From NCBI GenBank assembly GCA_039621445.1, contig CP154955.1:53491962-53555961 (forward strand): a DNA stretch of 64,000 nt, given 5' to 3'. Shown here one piece after another: positions 21,995 through 32,639 of this stretch (positions are counted from its first letter, which is position 1; every line of letters begins with the position of its first letter). Position numbers and translations under genes: made by a program. The DNA comes from Euglena gracilis. Taxonomy: Eukaryota > Euglenida > Euglenophyceae > Euglenales. The notes beneath the pieces were generated by a model, which made no database searches, was not told the origin of the DNA, and saw only the letters and a list, made by a program, of their open reading frames with translations.

Positions 21995-22364
21995 TAAACC
22001 CCCCCAAATAACACCCCCCAGGGCATTATTTTTTTCGCCCGAAGTCCCGGCCCAGGGGGGGGGGATTATTTGGGGGGGTGTAGCACCCCAAAATTTTCGA
22101 AATTTTTCGAAGTCCTGTAGGAGCCAAAATAGCACCCAAAACCCCCTTTGGGGTCATTTTTTGTACTTTCTAATTAAATTTAGCATTTTTGGAGGCCAGA
22201 TGATCCAGAAAATTCGATTTTTTTTCGAAATTTGTTGTCAGCAATTGTGACTTTTGCCCACATTTTAAGGTCAAAATACAGGTCGTCGATTAGGGGGGGG
22301 GTATAACTTTGGTCGCCGAAGTCGGACCCCGAGGGTGGGGGGTATTATTTGGGGGGAGGGTTTA
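21995..22364 (-). mobile_element. Family E element, copy 3 (inverted)
   Basis: Arms TAAACCCCCCCAAATAAC and GGTATTATTTGGGGGGAGGG. The same internal blocks as copies 1 and 2 appear in reverse orientation (CGCCCGAAGTCCC, CCCCCTTTGGGGTCAT, GATGATCCAGAAAATTCG). Confidence 0.7.
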
Positions 22365-23732
22365 TGCTCGAAACATGGCCTATCCACCCAAAACTTGAAA
22401 AAATGCGTCTTGCAAACTTCTAAATTTGGACCCTGTTCGATCCCCAGATCGGCCGCCGGCCGAGGGTTTTTCCTTTATACAAAGGGTACCCAATTAGAAC
22501 CCCCCCCCCCCCTCGGGTTTTCCGCAGACTTTCTAAGTGGTGCCCAGGGGGCTTCTAATTGGTGCGGGGTTTACAAAAAACCTTATAAACTGCTTTACAA
22601 TTTTTTGGCTAAAGTGCCTTTAAAAACCTTTAAAAAATCACCCGGACAAAATTTTCGAAATTTTCGAGCCGAAAATGAAGACGGAAAATCTTGGTAAACA
22701 CAAGCCAACTCCGGGAAAAACATGCTATCTGGCATCGCTGGAACATTCTCCATCCACCCAAACTCCACAAAAATGGGAGTTTAAACATTTTTTTGATTTT
22801 GAGCACTGCCCTATCCCCGGATGGCTCTTAGACTTCCCTTGAAAAATAGACACCTTGAGGTTTAAAAATGTCTTGAAAAACCTTTAGAAAACCTTAAAAC
22901 ACCCTTAATAAAAAAAAACTCAAGGTTTTTGAAAATTTTCGCATTAAAAATACCCCCTCCACACCACTTCATCCAAATGTGTGCACCTTTTTCACACAAA
23001 GAGAAATGACACAAACCCGGGACCCCTACCCCCTACCCCGCCGCCCCATCCCAGATCTCACCCAATGCTAACCCATCCTGACCTTGACCTGATGCCAAAC
23101 CGACCCTCAACCCCTACCCCACCCTCAACTTTCCACACTGTCCCCCATCCCCCCCTCACCCCAGTTCATGCCATAAGCCCATACCATAGCTTGCCGACCC
23201 CCCCCCCTGGGGGGTCACTTTCCACTCGTGAAGGGGGAAAAACCACCGCATTCTGTTTTGGTTTTTCTGCACCACCAGGGCAATGTCGCATCAGCCCAGA
23301 GGTTCTTTTAGGACCCAGGAGGGGAAGGGGGTTCCGGACCTGCCCACCCACCCCCTGGCGGGGCTCGGGGGGGACACTTGGGGACCAAAGAAAAAAACGT
23401 TGGTGTTTCGCGCCGAAAATAGAAGAAAACTGGGACCCTGGGGGGGGGAGCTCGGCAGGGACCCACCCACCCACCCACCCCCCTCCCCCTGGGTCACGAA
23501 ACTTAAAATCAATCTAGCCCTAAAACACACAAAAAAAACGATAGTAAGCTTGGACGTTCTAGTACAACAGACAAACAAGTTGCCTTTGCAACTCACCACA
23601 ATAATGCACTGAGATCACGAGGTCCAACATGCAAAAAAAATTTTTTCCCTGAAAAATTAGATAAAACTGCGCCAGGAAAACGCCATCAATGCCAAAAAAA
23701 GCTTGACATCCCTGCCAGGGGGCAGCATTCAC
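22365..23732. other. Intron; family A relics, no gene
   Basis: Relics of family A bodies at 22380-22500 and 22720-22860. A C-rich, low-complexity stretch (23010-23220) follows, then G/C palindromes at 23430-23490. Confidence 0.45.
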
Positions 23733-23813
23733 AGTGCGGCGATTTGGCCGGCGGTGGCTGGGGGAACGTTGGGGTTCAGCCAGCAGAAGCGGCTGGACCA
23801 CGTTGGGTCGCAG
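23733..23813 (-). CDS. HECT ligase exon, N-lobe (W-x-NP motif)
   Basis: An 81-bp exon after CACCTCCGCAG and before GTGAATG encodes CDPTWSSRFCWLNPNVPP then ATAGQIAAL. The WLNPN segment corresponds to the conserved F-W-F-N-P strand of HECT N-lobes and sits just before the YRFLGR-like helix of exon 21165-21283, with matching phase 2. A second frame is also open (LRPNVVQPLLLAEPQRS), so frame choice rests on the NP motif and phase. Confidence 0.62.
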
Positions 23814-24218
23814 CTGCGGAGGTGGGCAGGTGGGCAGTGGGCCGTTGCCCTCCCTAATTTCAGTGTGCAATATCGAACAGGCAATGCAGCGTCAGTCCAG
23901 CGGCCTCATTTCCCAGTTGGTAGTTTTGTTTGAGGATTCCCGTTGAAAATTGGAAGCACCACGCATTGCTCCTATGGGGGAAAAAATTAGAGATGGCAAG
24001 TACACAATATGTGTGTGTGTGTGTGTATATATATATGTCAAATGGCAGGGGCAGAAGGCACCCAGGGGGGGAGTCCCACTTGTAAAACGAATCTTGGTAT
24101 TCTGCGCCTGGACTGCATTTTCCCCTTTAATTTACAGATTGCACACTACTCATGCTCAGGCTGATTGGAGGTTGTTTTTCTCTTTCACTGTGAAATTTGG
24201 CTGATGCTCCCCCACAGA

Positions 24219-24219
<1 letters not shown>

Positions 24220-24262
<43 letters not shown>
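24220..24262. repeat. (CA)n microsatellite
   Basis: About 21 CA units. Confidence 0.95.
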
Positions 24263-24264
<2 letters not shown>

Positions 24265-24404
24265 CGCTTAACTCCCCAGGAATCTGGATGTTGTCGTTTC
24301 CATTTGAAAGCCGAATGGCTTTCAAAAGAGACCTATTAAATATGGAATATGCATTTGGTTGGCAGCATTTTTCGTGTCATTTTATTTCAATTCTTTTAAT
24401 TATT

Positions 24405-24600
24405 TTCATTCATTCATTCATTCATTCATGACTGACTGATTGATTGATTGATTGATTGAGTGAGTGAGTGAGTGAGCGAGTGAGTGCGTGAGTGAGTGAG
24501 TGAGTGAGTGAGTGAGTGAGTGAGCGAGTGAGTGAGCGAGTGTGAGTGAGTGATTGTTCATTCATTCATTCATTTTTCTCTTTTATTTTTATTTTTATTT
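24405..24600. repeat. Tetranucleotide repeats (CATT)n, (TGAT)n, (GAGT)n
   Basis: Successive CATT, TGAT and GAGT/GAGC arrays, then CATT again and TTTTA units. They look like slippage derivatives of one another. Confidence 0.9.
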
Positions 24601-24728
24601 TTATTTCATTTATTTTTACTTTAATTCACTCTTATTTGGCTTATTTTGTTTCTGTTAATTTTATTACACTCACTTGCTGACAAATTGAAGCCTGGCACCT
24701 ATGCAAATGCTGTGTTGCCACATCACAC

Positions 24729-24751
24729 CGGAAGAGGGGCGTAGCACGCTG
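24729..24751 (-). CDS. HECT ligase micro-exon (probable)
   Basis: Between GGTGCAG and GTGTGATG the minus strand reads QRATPLF plus two bases, which join the first base of exon 23733-23813 to give R-CDPTW in frame. The open frame continues upstream (PFTATGLTVEV) as far as a C run at about 24805, but no AG exists there, so the exon may be longer. Support is phase agreement on both sides and a T-P-L-F-R string expected before the HECT W-x-NP strand. Confidence 0.38.
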
Positions 24752-25252
24752 CTGCACCTCCACGGTCAGCCCAGTGGCAGTGAACGGTGCCGGGGCCAGA
24801 GATATTTTTTTTGGGGGGGGGGGTTGGGTCAGGTTTTTGCTTGAGGACCCCGGGGGTCCACCAGCTAGTAATTTTGCTACACACTGGAAAAAGAGCCATT
24901 AGCTGGACCGTCCCCGGGGGGCTCAACTGGGAAAGAATTTTGCACCAGCTAGCCCTGCAAGCAGACCCCCCCCCAGCAGAGGATCAACTTGGATTTCCAC
25001 AAGCCAAATTTGGACCAGCTGCAGTCCAGCCGCCCCCCCAGGGGGGGGGTACTGCGATCCCTTGAGCAGAAGGCTGACCGGGGTGATTCCCATTGGAAAA
25101 ACCGGGGCCAACCTCCTCACCATCGCACTTCGAGGGGCTGTTTGTGCGGTGCCGAAGGCGCCAAACGGCAACTTTGCAAAAGCAGGGAGGGGTGGTGCCG
25201 GGGGAGGGGGCGGGGTTCAACCCCACCACCACCAGCAACCGGCTTTGGGTTG

Positions 25253-25630
25253 AGAAAATATAAGAAATTCTGGGGTTCTGGGCGGATTAAATAGGAAATA
25301 AAGCCGGAATTTCCTTGTGATCGACAAGAAGCCAAACACAAGAAAAATCCGGATCAAATTCCTAAATAATCCGCTCACAAAGAATCAGAAGAGAATAAAT
25401 AGCAATTTGATGAGAATTTTGCTTGATGTCGACCTACGGAATTCTTCAAGCAATTCTCTCAACAATAAATTTTGTATATAAGAAGAAAATAAACATGATT
25501 AAATAGGATTTTGTTCTAGAATTTCCTTATACGACATAATATTCCGTTCAATAAGCAAATTCTGGATCAAATCTATAATTAATCCGTATTCCCAACTTTT
25601 ACAGAATAAATAGCAATTTATACCACTGGG
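25253..25630. other. AT-rich segment, no gene
   Basis: About 65-70% A+T, markedly different from its surroundings. Repeated GGATCAAAT and GAATAAATAGCAATTT words occur at 25353-25410 and 25563-25620, suggesting an imperfect duplication of about 210 bp. Confidence 0.5.
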
Positions 25631-25704
25631 GTTCAACCCGCCAACCTAACGCCGGGTTGAGTCCTGCCGCCAACCACGAGGTCTCGAAATACAGTCAAAA
25701 ATAC

Positions 25705-25827
25705 CCTGGGTGGGGCGTCCAGGCTGAGAGTGGTGCCCGCGGTGGCCGGGGTCCCACCCTGCGGTGCAACCAATGCATTCCGCCCGTGGGTCGGGGGACG
25801 GGGCTGTCCCAAGGGTAGAGTGAACAC
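25705..25827 (-). CDS. Possible HECT-gene exon (41 codons)
   Basis: Between TTCGCCAG and GTATTTTTG the minus strand encodes VFTLPLGQPRPPTHGRNALV, then APQGGTPATAGTTLSLDAPPR, phase 0 on both sides. That phase is compatible with exon 27170-27372 before and the micro-exon 24729-24751 after it. No motif is recognised. It could be skipped without breaking frame. Confidence 0.35.
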
Positions 25828-26459
25828 CTGGCGAACTGAACCTGCCCGGGCCGTTTTGTAAAGACCTCAAAAAGGTTTAATTAGGACAAAAATGCGAAGA
25901 AAAAGGTGTTGGGACATGGGTTGAAAAAGGCGTTGGCGTCCACTAGGTCGGTTGACCCCATGGATCAAAGGGAGGTCAGGTGGGGGTGCCGACTTCGAGG
26001 CTATTCAAACCGTAATGGATTTGAGACCTGTGGTCATTTGTTCACCATCTTTGCTGTTACTTTACAGTTGTGTTGTTACTTTATGGTTATTTCTTCACTG
26101 GCCAAATTCAGTGTAACTGGAATTTGAGCAATATTATCTTTAGAAAAGCGTCCCGTGAATGAATTCAAATATTTTTTCTCGGTGGCTTCAACCTGAGTGA
26201 TAACTGAGTTTGGGCGAGTCGGTGGCCCGCCATTTCTCATGGAGAGTGGGTTCAGGCGAAATACCAACATTAAAAATATAATTCAGCTTAACTTTAAATC
26301 TCGACATCAAGTTTTTAGTCCCAAAATTAAATGTAAACGTAATCAAATTAAGTTTTTAATCCCCCAAACATGGCCAACAGGGCAATGGCTAATGCACTGA
26401 GGTGGGAAGGGGCGCCAGCCATCCAATGTCCTTGCAAACTAATCACAAACTGGCAGCAG

Positions 26460-26860
26460 TTGGCAGGGGGTAAACCCCCCCTAATAAATGCGCAGTGCCC
26501 TAATTGTGCACAGTGCCCTAATACATGTCAGTGTGCATCCCCAAAGGTTCCGAAACTACCTCCCTAAAAATGCGCACCCCCCCCCCAAAGGAGAAATCAC
26601 TGTCACACCTGGAAAGCACACACAATTCTCAGAACTGTCCTTCTCGGACCAAGTACTTCTATCGTCCAAGCCCAAATTTGACACATAATCACTTGACTCG
26701 CAGCTTAAAATCACAAAATAGGGGGGAAAACGGAAAAAGAGTGGAAGAAACGTAAGTATTTTGCCCTAAAAAATGCACAGTGCCCTAATAAGCGTGCACC
26801 CCTTGGGGTCTGAAACTGCATTCTTGAAATGCGCGCACCCATGCACTGATTAGGGGGACG
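26460..26860. repeat. Repeat J, two copies
   Basis: CAGTGCCCTAAT and GTGCACAGTGCCCTAATA words with C runs (26485-26590), repeated at 26775-26860. The inverted counterpart is at 15065-15160. Confidence 0.5.
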
Positions 26861-27169
26861 GGTTTATTGTGGGAGAACAGCTCCGAACCAGGAGCTGTCA
26901 GTTAGTCAGCACATCCTACACACAAATGCAGTCGCACAGAGACATCGACTCATGTACGCCCAAGGCTGTACAGGAAGGGGGGCCTACCTACCACACCACT
27001 TGCCAGCAAAATTTCGACCCAGGCATTGGGATATTGGGGCCCCCCGAAGAAAGGAAAGGGAGGGAAGGGTGCCAAGAAGGGGCTGGACCCCCTCCCACCT
27101 GGATCCCACCCAGTCGGGTTTACAGGATTCCCGTTCAGCGCTGAACCCCCCTCAAATGCCCCCGGACAC

Positions 27170-27372
27170 CTGCGTAGTCCCCGTCACGGTGGCGCTGAAC
27201 TCCCCGGCCTCGCCCCGCAGCGTCAGCCGCACGCCCGGCGGGGGCAGCTCCGCCACCGCCGCCGTGTCGGGCGGGTGGGGCCCGAGCGCCACCGCCGCGC
27301 AGCCCTCTGTCAGTGAGGCTCGCAGCCTGGCCACTGGCTCTGGTGGCTCCCACTCTCGCAGTGCCTCCGAGG
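27170..27372 (-). CDS. HECT ligase exon, N-lobe insert
   Basis: A 203-bp, about 72% GC exon lies between GGCCCACAG and GTGTCCGG. It encodes SEALREWEPPEPVARLRASL, TEGCAAVALGPHPPDTAAVA, then LPPPGVRLTLRGEAGEFSATV. It has no known domain signature. It lies between the GPRKELFDL exon and the W-x-NP exon, where many HECT proteins carry lineage-specific inserts. Entry phase 1 fits exon 27629-27796 if the GTGTTT donor is used; exit is phase 0. Confidence 0.58.
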
Positions 27373-27628
27373 CTGTGGGCCAGGTCCGGCGGTCACCCCT
27401 CACATGGACAAATTAGGAATCGAGCCACTCACCAGATTTGGAATCCAGCCACTCGCCAGATTAGGAATATCGGGCCACTCGCCAGATTAGGAATATCGGG
27501 CCACTCGCCAGATTAGGAATCGAACCTCCCACCAAAAAAATGAATTCCTTTTTGGTTTGGCACGCTTCTGTTTGAGAAGGGAAATGTGGGCATAGTCGCC
27601 ATTGACGGGTCGGCGGAAAGAGAAACAC

Positions 27629-27796
27629 TGCCAGCCCTGCCCACAGTCCCCTGCCGGGCCCGGGGCGCGAGGTCGAACAGCTCCTTGCGGGGCCCGTGGC
27701 CCTCCCCGCCCTCCACCGCCCCCTCCGCCGCCTTGAACAGCGGGAACAGCTTGTGGAACTGCGGCGCCCCCTTCACCCCCGGCCGGGGCTTCGGGC
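27629..27796 (-). CDS. HECT ligase exon, HECT domain start
   Basis: Encodes PKPRPGVKGAPQFHKLFPL, then FKAAEGAVEGGEGHGPRKEL and FDLAPRARQG. G-x-G-x-GPRKE-x-F-x-L is the diagnostic opening of the HECT domain. Entry is in phase with exon 30090-30179 (VFK then G). The acceptor CCCGCCCAG lies within the target duplication of the family B element at 27802-28026, so that insertion sits directly on the intron end. The donor used is GTGTTTCT (27627); an earlier GTGGGC is an alternative. A later in-frame tail (ADPSMATMPTFPFSNRS) is intronic if this donor is right. Confidence 0.8.
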
Positions 27797-27801
27797 CTGG
27801 G

Positions 27802-28026
27802 CGGGGAGCAGAATGGGAAGGCCTGGTGGGGGGGGGGTCGACCCCCCCCACCCACTGAAGTGTTTTCACGTATTTTTTTTAAAAACAAATCCACCCGGCG
27901 CAGAAGGCGCCGGGAATAATGTTCGGGATCGAAAAATGGTGCTCCCGGAAATACGGGAGGAGGTGGGGGGAGCGACCCCCCCCCACCCACCACCCTGGCT
28001 GTTTGGCCGATTCCCATTCTGCCCTG
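27802..28026. mobile_element. Family B element with perfect 8-bp target duplication
   Basis: Flanked by identical GGCCTGGG at 27794-27801 and 28027-28034. Right terminus reads inward CAGGGCAGAATGGGAATCGG, left CGGGGAGCAGAATGGGAAGG. It contains a CCGGCGCAGAAGGCGCCGG hairpin, ATCGAAAAATGGTGCTCC and GGGGTCGACCCCCC. 225 bp, no ORF. The left duplication overlaps the 3' splice site of the HECT-start exon. Confidence 0.8.
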
Positions 28027-28129
28027 GGCCTGGGGGGGGCAAAGGGGCGGGGGGGGGGGGGGGGCAACATGGACCCTCGAAGGAAATGCAACACAACAAC
28101 ACACACAAAACGGTACCTCCCCCCAAGCC

Positions 28130-28540
28130 CACTGATCCCCCCCAAATGACCTTGGGTCCTCTTTTTTGGGTCCATTGCTGAAAATCCCAAGGGGTGTCCT
28201 ATTTTCGGGGTCACTTTTTGTATCCTTGCTGTTAAATTCACTGAAAAAAAAATTCCCCAGAGGGTCCAAAAATAGGTCCAAAAAGGGCGGTTCTTGGCAA
28301 TGAGCAAAAACTGTCTCAAAAAATGCCAGTTCTGACGCATGCAAAATGGGCAAAAATCGAAAAATGTCAAAAAAATCTGGCACATTTTCACAGTTTTGGG
28401 GGGTCTGTCGTTTTTTTTTGGTTTCTCCCGAAAATCCCGAGGGGGTCTTATTTTGGGGGGGTCTAGTTTTTGGATTTTTGCTGAAACCAGTGGGGGATCT
28501 TATTTGGGGGAATCTAGACGATCCACACAGGGGACGTTCA
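28130..28540. repeat. Family F palindromic repeat, copy 2
   Basis: Shares GGGGGTCTTATTTTGGGGG and GGATTTTTGCTGAAA with 5168-5612. It is followed by GGACGTTCATTGGGCATGGG, also seen near 56440. Confidence 0.5.
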
Positions 28541-28779
28541 TTGGGCATGGGTTGTTTTAGCATTTGCATTGCTGTTAAAGGCGGCACAGTAGACGGTCCG
28601 GAGAAACCCTGTTCACCGGACAAGGGGGTTCATCACACACGTGGGGGAAGGTACAACACATACAAAAAAAATGCAGCACTCACAAAAAAAGCGCAATGCA
28701 ACACAAAAAAGTTTTCATGAAATTTTTTTGGGGTGTCGCATGGCATCTGATGGTCGCCGGTAGAACCGCACACCACCAA

Positions 28780-28975
28780 TGTATGAATGCATTATCATGT
28801 GTAATTTATAATGTGTAACATTGTTGTACATTATACATTATATATTGTACATTACATTGTACATTATATATTATAATCTACAAGGTATCTTTATAATTAT
28901 GCATAATACATATTATATTCAATATATAATTACATTAAATTATAATGCATAACACATAACACACAACTCCACCAT
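28780..28975. other. AT-rich repetitive segment
   Basis: Over 75% A+T with repeated ACATTATA, TTGTACATTA and ATTATAAT words. No gene. Confidence 0.6.
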
Positions 28976-29049
28976 TCCTGCCGCGTGGTGTCTGTTCTGA
29001 GGCGTTGACCGGCTGGCTAGGATTTGGGGTCTCCATATTGATTCGACAC

Positions 29050-29118
29050 AATTGCTGACTCCCCGGTGCCAAAGAAATCAACATCTGCCTCAGACATTTC
29101 GCGCAGGTTTGGAAAACG
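29050..29118 (-). CDS. Exon-like 23-codon island, not in phase
   Basis: Between GTTGTCCAG and GTGTCGAA the minus strand reads RFPNLREMSEADVDFFGTGE and SAI, protein-like. However, exons 30090-30179 and 27629-27796 join in phase without it, and including it would introduce a stop. It may be a cryptic or alternative exon, or part of a transposon. Confidence 0.25.
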
Positions 29119-29239
29119 CTGGACAACCGGGTGGTGGTCGTCTAACGGGCAGCGCCTGCCCCGTCCCGCCAAGGGGTCCGAACGGGGGGGAGGGGGTTCC
29201 GGGACTCCCCCTAAAAGGTGAACTGTGTCCTTCAAAAGC

Positions 29240-29370
29240 TCTGCACTGATGGATATTGGCAATTTTGGCAACATGTTGCCCAAAAGTGCTCAAAAACGGC
29301 ATTTTGGGTCGATTTCGGAGGGGGGCAAAGATTTTCGGCCCGGCTCTTTGCACCGGGTGTCAATTTTGGG
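29240..29370. repeat. Repeat L copy
   Basis: GGCAATTTTGGCAACATG, CAAAAACGGCATTTTGGG and CTTTGCACCGGG match the copies at 8985, 16285 and 52060. Confidence 0.45.
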
Positions 29371-29460
29371 TGCAGCTTTGGCACAAAAAAACCAAAAGCA
29401 AACTGCCCCTGCAAACTGGAAAAAAATCTGATCCTTTGGTGGGGTTGTTGGAGAACAGGT

Positions 29461-29490
29461 CTTGTGTGTGTGTGTGTGTGTGTGTGTGTT
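29461..29490. repeat. (TG)n microsatellite
   Basis: About 13 TG units followed by GTGCTGTGCTGTGTTG variants. Confidence 0.85.
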
Positions 29491-29849
29491 GGTGTGTGCT
29501 GTGCTGTGTTGTGTTGTGCTGTGCGGGTGTGTGTTGTGTGTTATTTGGGGGGTGCATGTATGTACCCCGCCCCTGAAAAATGGTCATGCCCGAAATCCTT
29601 CCCTCCTGGGAATTGTCTGGGTCCCGGATACCAGCTAACATGGGAAGTTGTCAGCCTCCCATATTAAAAAAAAAACAGCCCCGGGGCAGTTGTTACATTG
29701 TTGTATGACAAACTGTTCAGCACAGGAAGGGGAGGCAGGCTTCAATGCAAGGGCAGGTGGGGGGAGACGGCAGAGGAGGGGACATCCCCTCCTCTGCCCC
29801 TTACACACTCCTCATGTCAAACCCTGCCAGAGTATCGAGGGACCCCTAA

Positions 29850-29995
29850 GGGGGGGACCCCCCCAAAAGACGGGACATCTGAAGGAATTTTGCGAGAATC
29901 CCCAAAAACTTTCCTGCGCTTCGCACCGGAACCTAGACCCAGACCTCCTGGCGCAAGATGGACCCCCCCCACGGGAGTGGGCCTTCTGAGTTGAA
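29850..29995. repeat. Repeat M, copy 1
   Basis: GGGACATCTGAAGGAATTTT, CTGCGCTTCGCACCGGAACC, CCCAGACCTCCTGG and a C/G palindrome. A second copy at 35000-35150 has the same order. Confidence 0.5.
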
Positions 29996-30089
29996 AGAAG
30001 CCTGATTGGGCTGAACCCCACAAGGGACGACGCTGGGGCAGCAAAGCAAATCGGCCCAGACCGGGGGAGGCGGGCCGGGTGGCGGGCAC

Positions 30090-30179
30090 CTTTGAAGACG
30101 CCGGCGGTGGCGAGGGCGGTCAGCAGCGAGGGCAGCACCTGCTGGCGGTCCACCGGGGCCACCACGAGCCGCGTCTGCC
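30090..30179 (-). CDS. HECT-gene exon upstream of HECT domain
   Basis: A 90-bp exon after CGCCTTCAG and before GTGCCCG encodes (G)QTRLVVAPVDRQQVLPSLL then TALATAGVFK. Its first codon is completed by the G left by exon 30808-31025, and its last base starts the codon finished by exon 27629-27796. It is therefore locked in phase at both ends. It forms an amphipathic helix just before the HECT start, as in many HECT ligases. Confidence 0.65.
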
Positions 30180-30807
30180 CTGAAGGCGGGGAGGGGGGTA
30201 GCTTTCTGTCCGTGGCGTTTGCCTCGGGGATACCAGCGGAGGGGAAGGCGGGGTATTGAGTGAGAGGGGGAGGGTGGATGGGGTTGGTCCAAGCCTCCCC
30301 CTGGGGGGGGGGGGGGGTTGACCCCCAGGGAAAAAACCCAGCACAAAATCCGCCAGAAAATATTTTGGGGTATTCAAAAAAAATGCCCAGGAATTGTGAA
30401 TTTTTGGGTGTTTGTTTTCCAACAAATTGACAAAAAAATGCAAAAATAACTTTTGCACAATGGAAGGAAAAAAATGGAACAACAGGGGTCCCGGGACTCC
30501 TTAAGGGGAGGAGGGGTACACCATCTCCCATCTCCCTGAACAAAACCAATGCTCACATAATACCCTGGGGGGATTGGGCAAAGGCATAATCAGTGATAAT
30601 TGGGGATTGGGCATGGACAAAATTGGCAGCGGAAAAAACTGGACGGACTCCTGAAAACCAGGAGGCATGTGAACAACATACATTAAAAAATGTGCAATGT
30701 AAACAGCACACACAACACACCCAACACCCCCCACAAAAAAAAACACATGCACACGCACAAACACAACACACATACACACACATACGCACAAAACACGCAT
30801 TGCACAC

Positions 30808-31025
30808 CCAGGGTGACCATCTCCGCGTACAGCAGCGTGGCCTTGGCAGCAGGGCCCAGGGCGGCGAGGGGCAGCCCCGCGAACAGCGCCGCGGCGTCGG
30901 GGCCCGCCGGGGCCGCCCCGCCCACCCCCAGGGCAGCCAGCAGGGCGCGGAACTTGCCCAGCCGGCGCTGCAGGTCCCCAACGGCATCCATCCCCTCCGA
31001 GGGGTCGGCCCCGCAGGCGGCACAG
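30808..31025 (-). CDS. HECT-gene exon, helical region
   Basis: A 218-bp, about 73% GC exon between CCGCCAG and GTGTGCAATG. It encodes CAACGADPSEGMDAVGDL, QRRLGKFRALLAALGVGG, PDAAALFAGLPLAALGPAAK and ATLLYAEMVTL. C-A-A-C-G resembles half a zinc-binding knuckle but no partner pair is seen. The rest is Ala/Leu-rich helix. Phase fits 31914-32010 before and 30090-30179 after. Function is not recognisable beyond belonging to the ligase. Confidence 0.65.
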
Positions 31026-31149
31026 CTGGCGGGGGGGAGGGGAACACGGACCCCCCAAATGCATAAAAAGGACAAGATTTGTTTTATGAATGTTTGGGGG
31101 ACAAGTGAAACAAACATGCCAAAAAACTGAGACCGTTTTTGAAACTTTG

Positions 31150-31831
31150 GGAACATATAAAAAAAATGCAACAAAGAAACGCAAAAATCCCATCCTGGCA
31201 AATTCAATGCAAGATCCACAGGCAAAATAGACGGGAGAATGGCCGCACTTTGGCAAAGACGGGTCAACTTTGGGAAGAAAACGGAAATTTTGGGAAGAGG
31301 GTTTTCTGGCATTCTTCTTTCATCCATCGCCTTCACCCATCCACCCAAAACATCAAAAAATGCCTGTTTTTACGACGCTTTTTGTTTTTTGACCCCGTTC
31401 GACCTGCAGATCGGCCGTTGGCTGTCCCTTGGACCCAAGGGCGGTCCTCAAGAGGCAGCCAGGGCGGTCCTTAAGCAAATAAAAAAAAAAACCTCCGCTG
31501 TCCCAGCACACCCAATGCAAAATCCACCGGAAAATGGGAAAAGAAATTGGGAATATTTCGGCAAGAACAGGTCGACATCGGGGAAAAAAGTGATTCCTGG
31601 TGTCCTTGGACCATCGCCCATCCACCCAAATCATCAAAAGATGTGTGTTTGAACCTTTTTAATTTTGGACCCTGTTCAAGTCCCAGTCTGGTTCTTGGCT
31701 GGCCCTTTGGCCGAAAGGGGGGGCGGTCCTTAAGAAAATAAAAAAATAAAAATTCCTGTCCCTTAAGGACCGCCCTGGAGGCAGCTGTTAATGGGGGAAA
31801 AAAGCAATCCCATCTCTGAAGGACCGCCCTG
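31150..31831. mobile_element. Family A element split by a younger family A copy
   Basis: The body from about 31180 (CCCATCCTGGCAAATTC, TTGACCCCGTTCGACC) runs to AGGGCGGTCCTCAAG at 31450. It resumes after 31785 with GGGGGAAAAAAGC and ends AAGGACCGCCCTG at 31831. The interrupting copy is 31460-31777. The outer left terminus has decayed. Confidence 0.6.
31460..31777. mobile_element. Family A element (hAT-like MITE), 318 bp, perfect TSD
   Basis: Left CAGGGCGGTCCTTAAG, right CCTTAAGGACCGCCCTG. Identical flanking 8-mers GAGGCAGC at 31452-31459 and 31778-31785. Inserted near the right end of an older copy of the same family. No coding capacity, so mobilisation would need a hAT transposase in trans. 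Confidence 0.88.
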
Positions 31832-31913
31832 TTTTCTGGGGGGTGGGGAGGGAGTAGTCGGGAAATAAAACCCAGGGGATCTTTGATCCAGTCTCCTCGG
31901 AATGCAGAAACAC

Positions 31914-32010
31914 GGAGGGAGGACTTCGCTGGGCATCCTCTGTGCGGCCTGGTCGCACACGGAGAGGGCGCACGTCGCGAAAATGGCATTCAGCGCCGGG
32001 ACGTGGAACG
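31914..32010 (-). CDS. HECT-gene exon (probable)
   Basis: A 97-bp exon after GCCTCCCACAG and before GTGTTTCTG encodes FHVPALNAIFATCALSVCDQ then AAQRMPSEVLP. Its last two bases join the first base of exon 30808-31025 to give Pro, then CAACG. The frame stays open upstream (PLPPSAFTRLPPTA), so an earlier acceptor (CCGTCAG) is possible. Function unrecognised. Confidence 0.52.
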
Positions 32011-32639
32011 CTGTGGGAGGCAGCCGCGTGAAGGCGGACGGGGGCAAAGGCCTGACGGAAAGGGCCCAGCAACCTGTTCCGGGCACTGATGTCCAATGAC
32101 GGTCGGAATTCGGAAATTTGAGGAGAACAGATGACTTACCCCCTTTGTCCGTGACATGCCAGAGAGTGGGGAAAGGGCAGTTGACACGGGGGCGCCATGG
32201 ACATGGACAGGCAACTATGGTCGCTTCCTATTTTGGTGCTCTAAACCCCCCACTCACCCCCCCTGGGTTATAGGGTCCTGTTTGGTGGTCGGTTCCGGGG
32301 GGTTTAAGTCGAGGCTTAGCGTGTGACCGGAAGAGGTCCAAAAATACCCCCTAGTTTTGCACCAGAGGGTATTTGGGGCAATCTTATGGCCAAAACCTCA
32401 TAAGTTGGCATGCCCACCACACCTGTATCTTCGGCACACGGTGTGATTTTTGGCACACTTTTGTCTCTTGCTTCTTCATCATTTTTCCCTCTAGGGGGAG
32501 GGTTATACATCATGGTTTGGTGGTTGGGCCTGGGGGGGGGGTCACAATGGTGGGGGGCATAGGATGGGGGTGGCCATAAGGGGGGGGGGGTTAGTTGGCC
32601 CTTAGTCGCCCCTCTTTGACCCTGGTCGTCCCAAATAGC

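Noticed and set aside
29225-29667. Plus-strand ORF of about 149 codons
   Set aside because: Built from repeat L, a TG microsatellite and a G-rich unit; no protein-like unique part.
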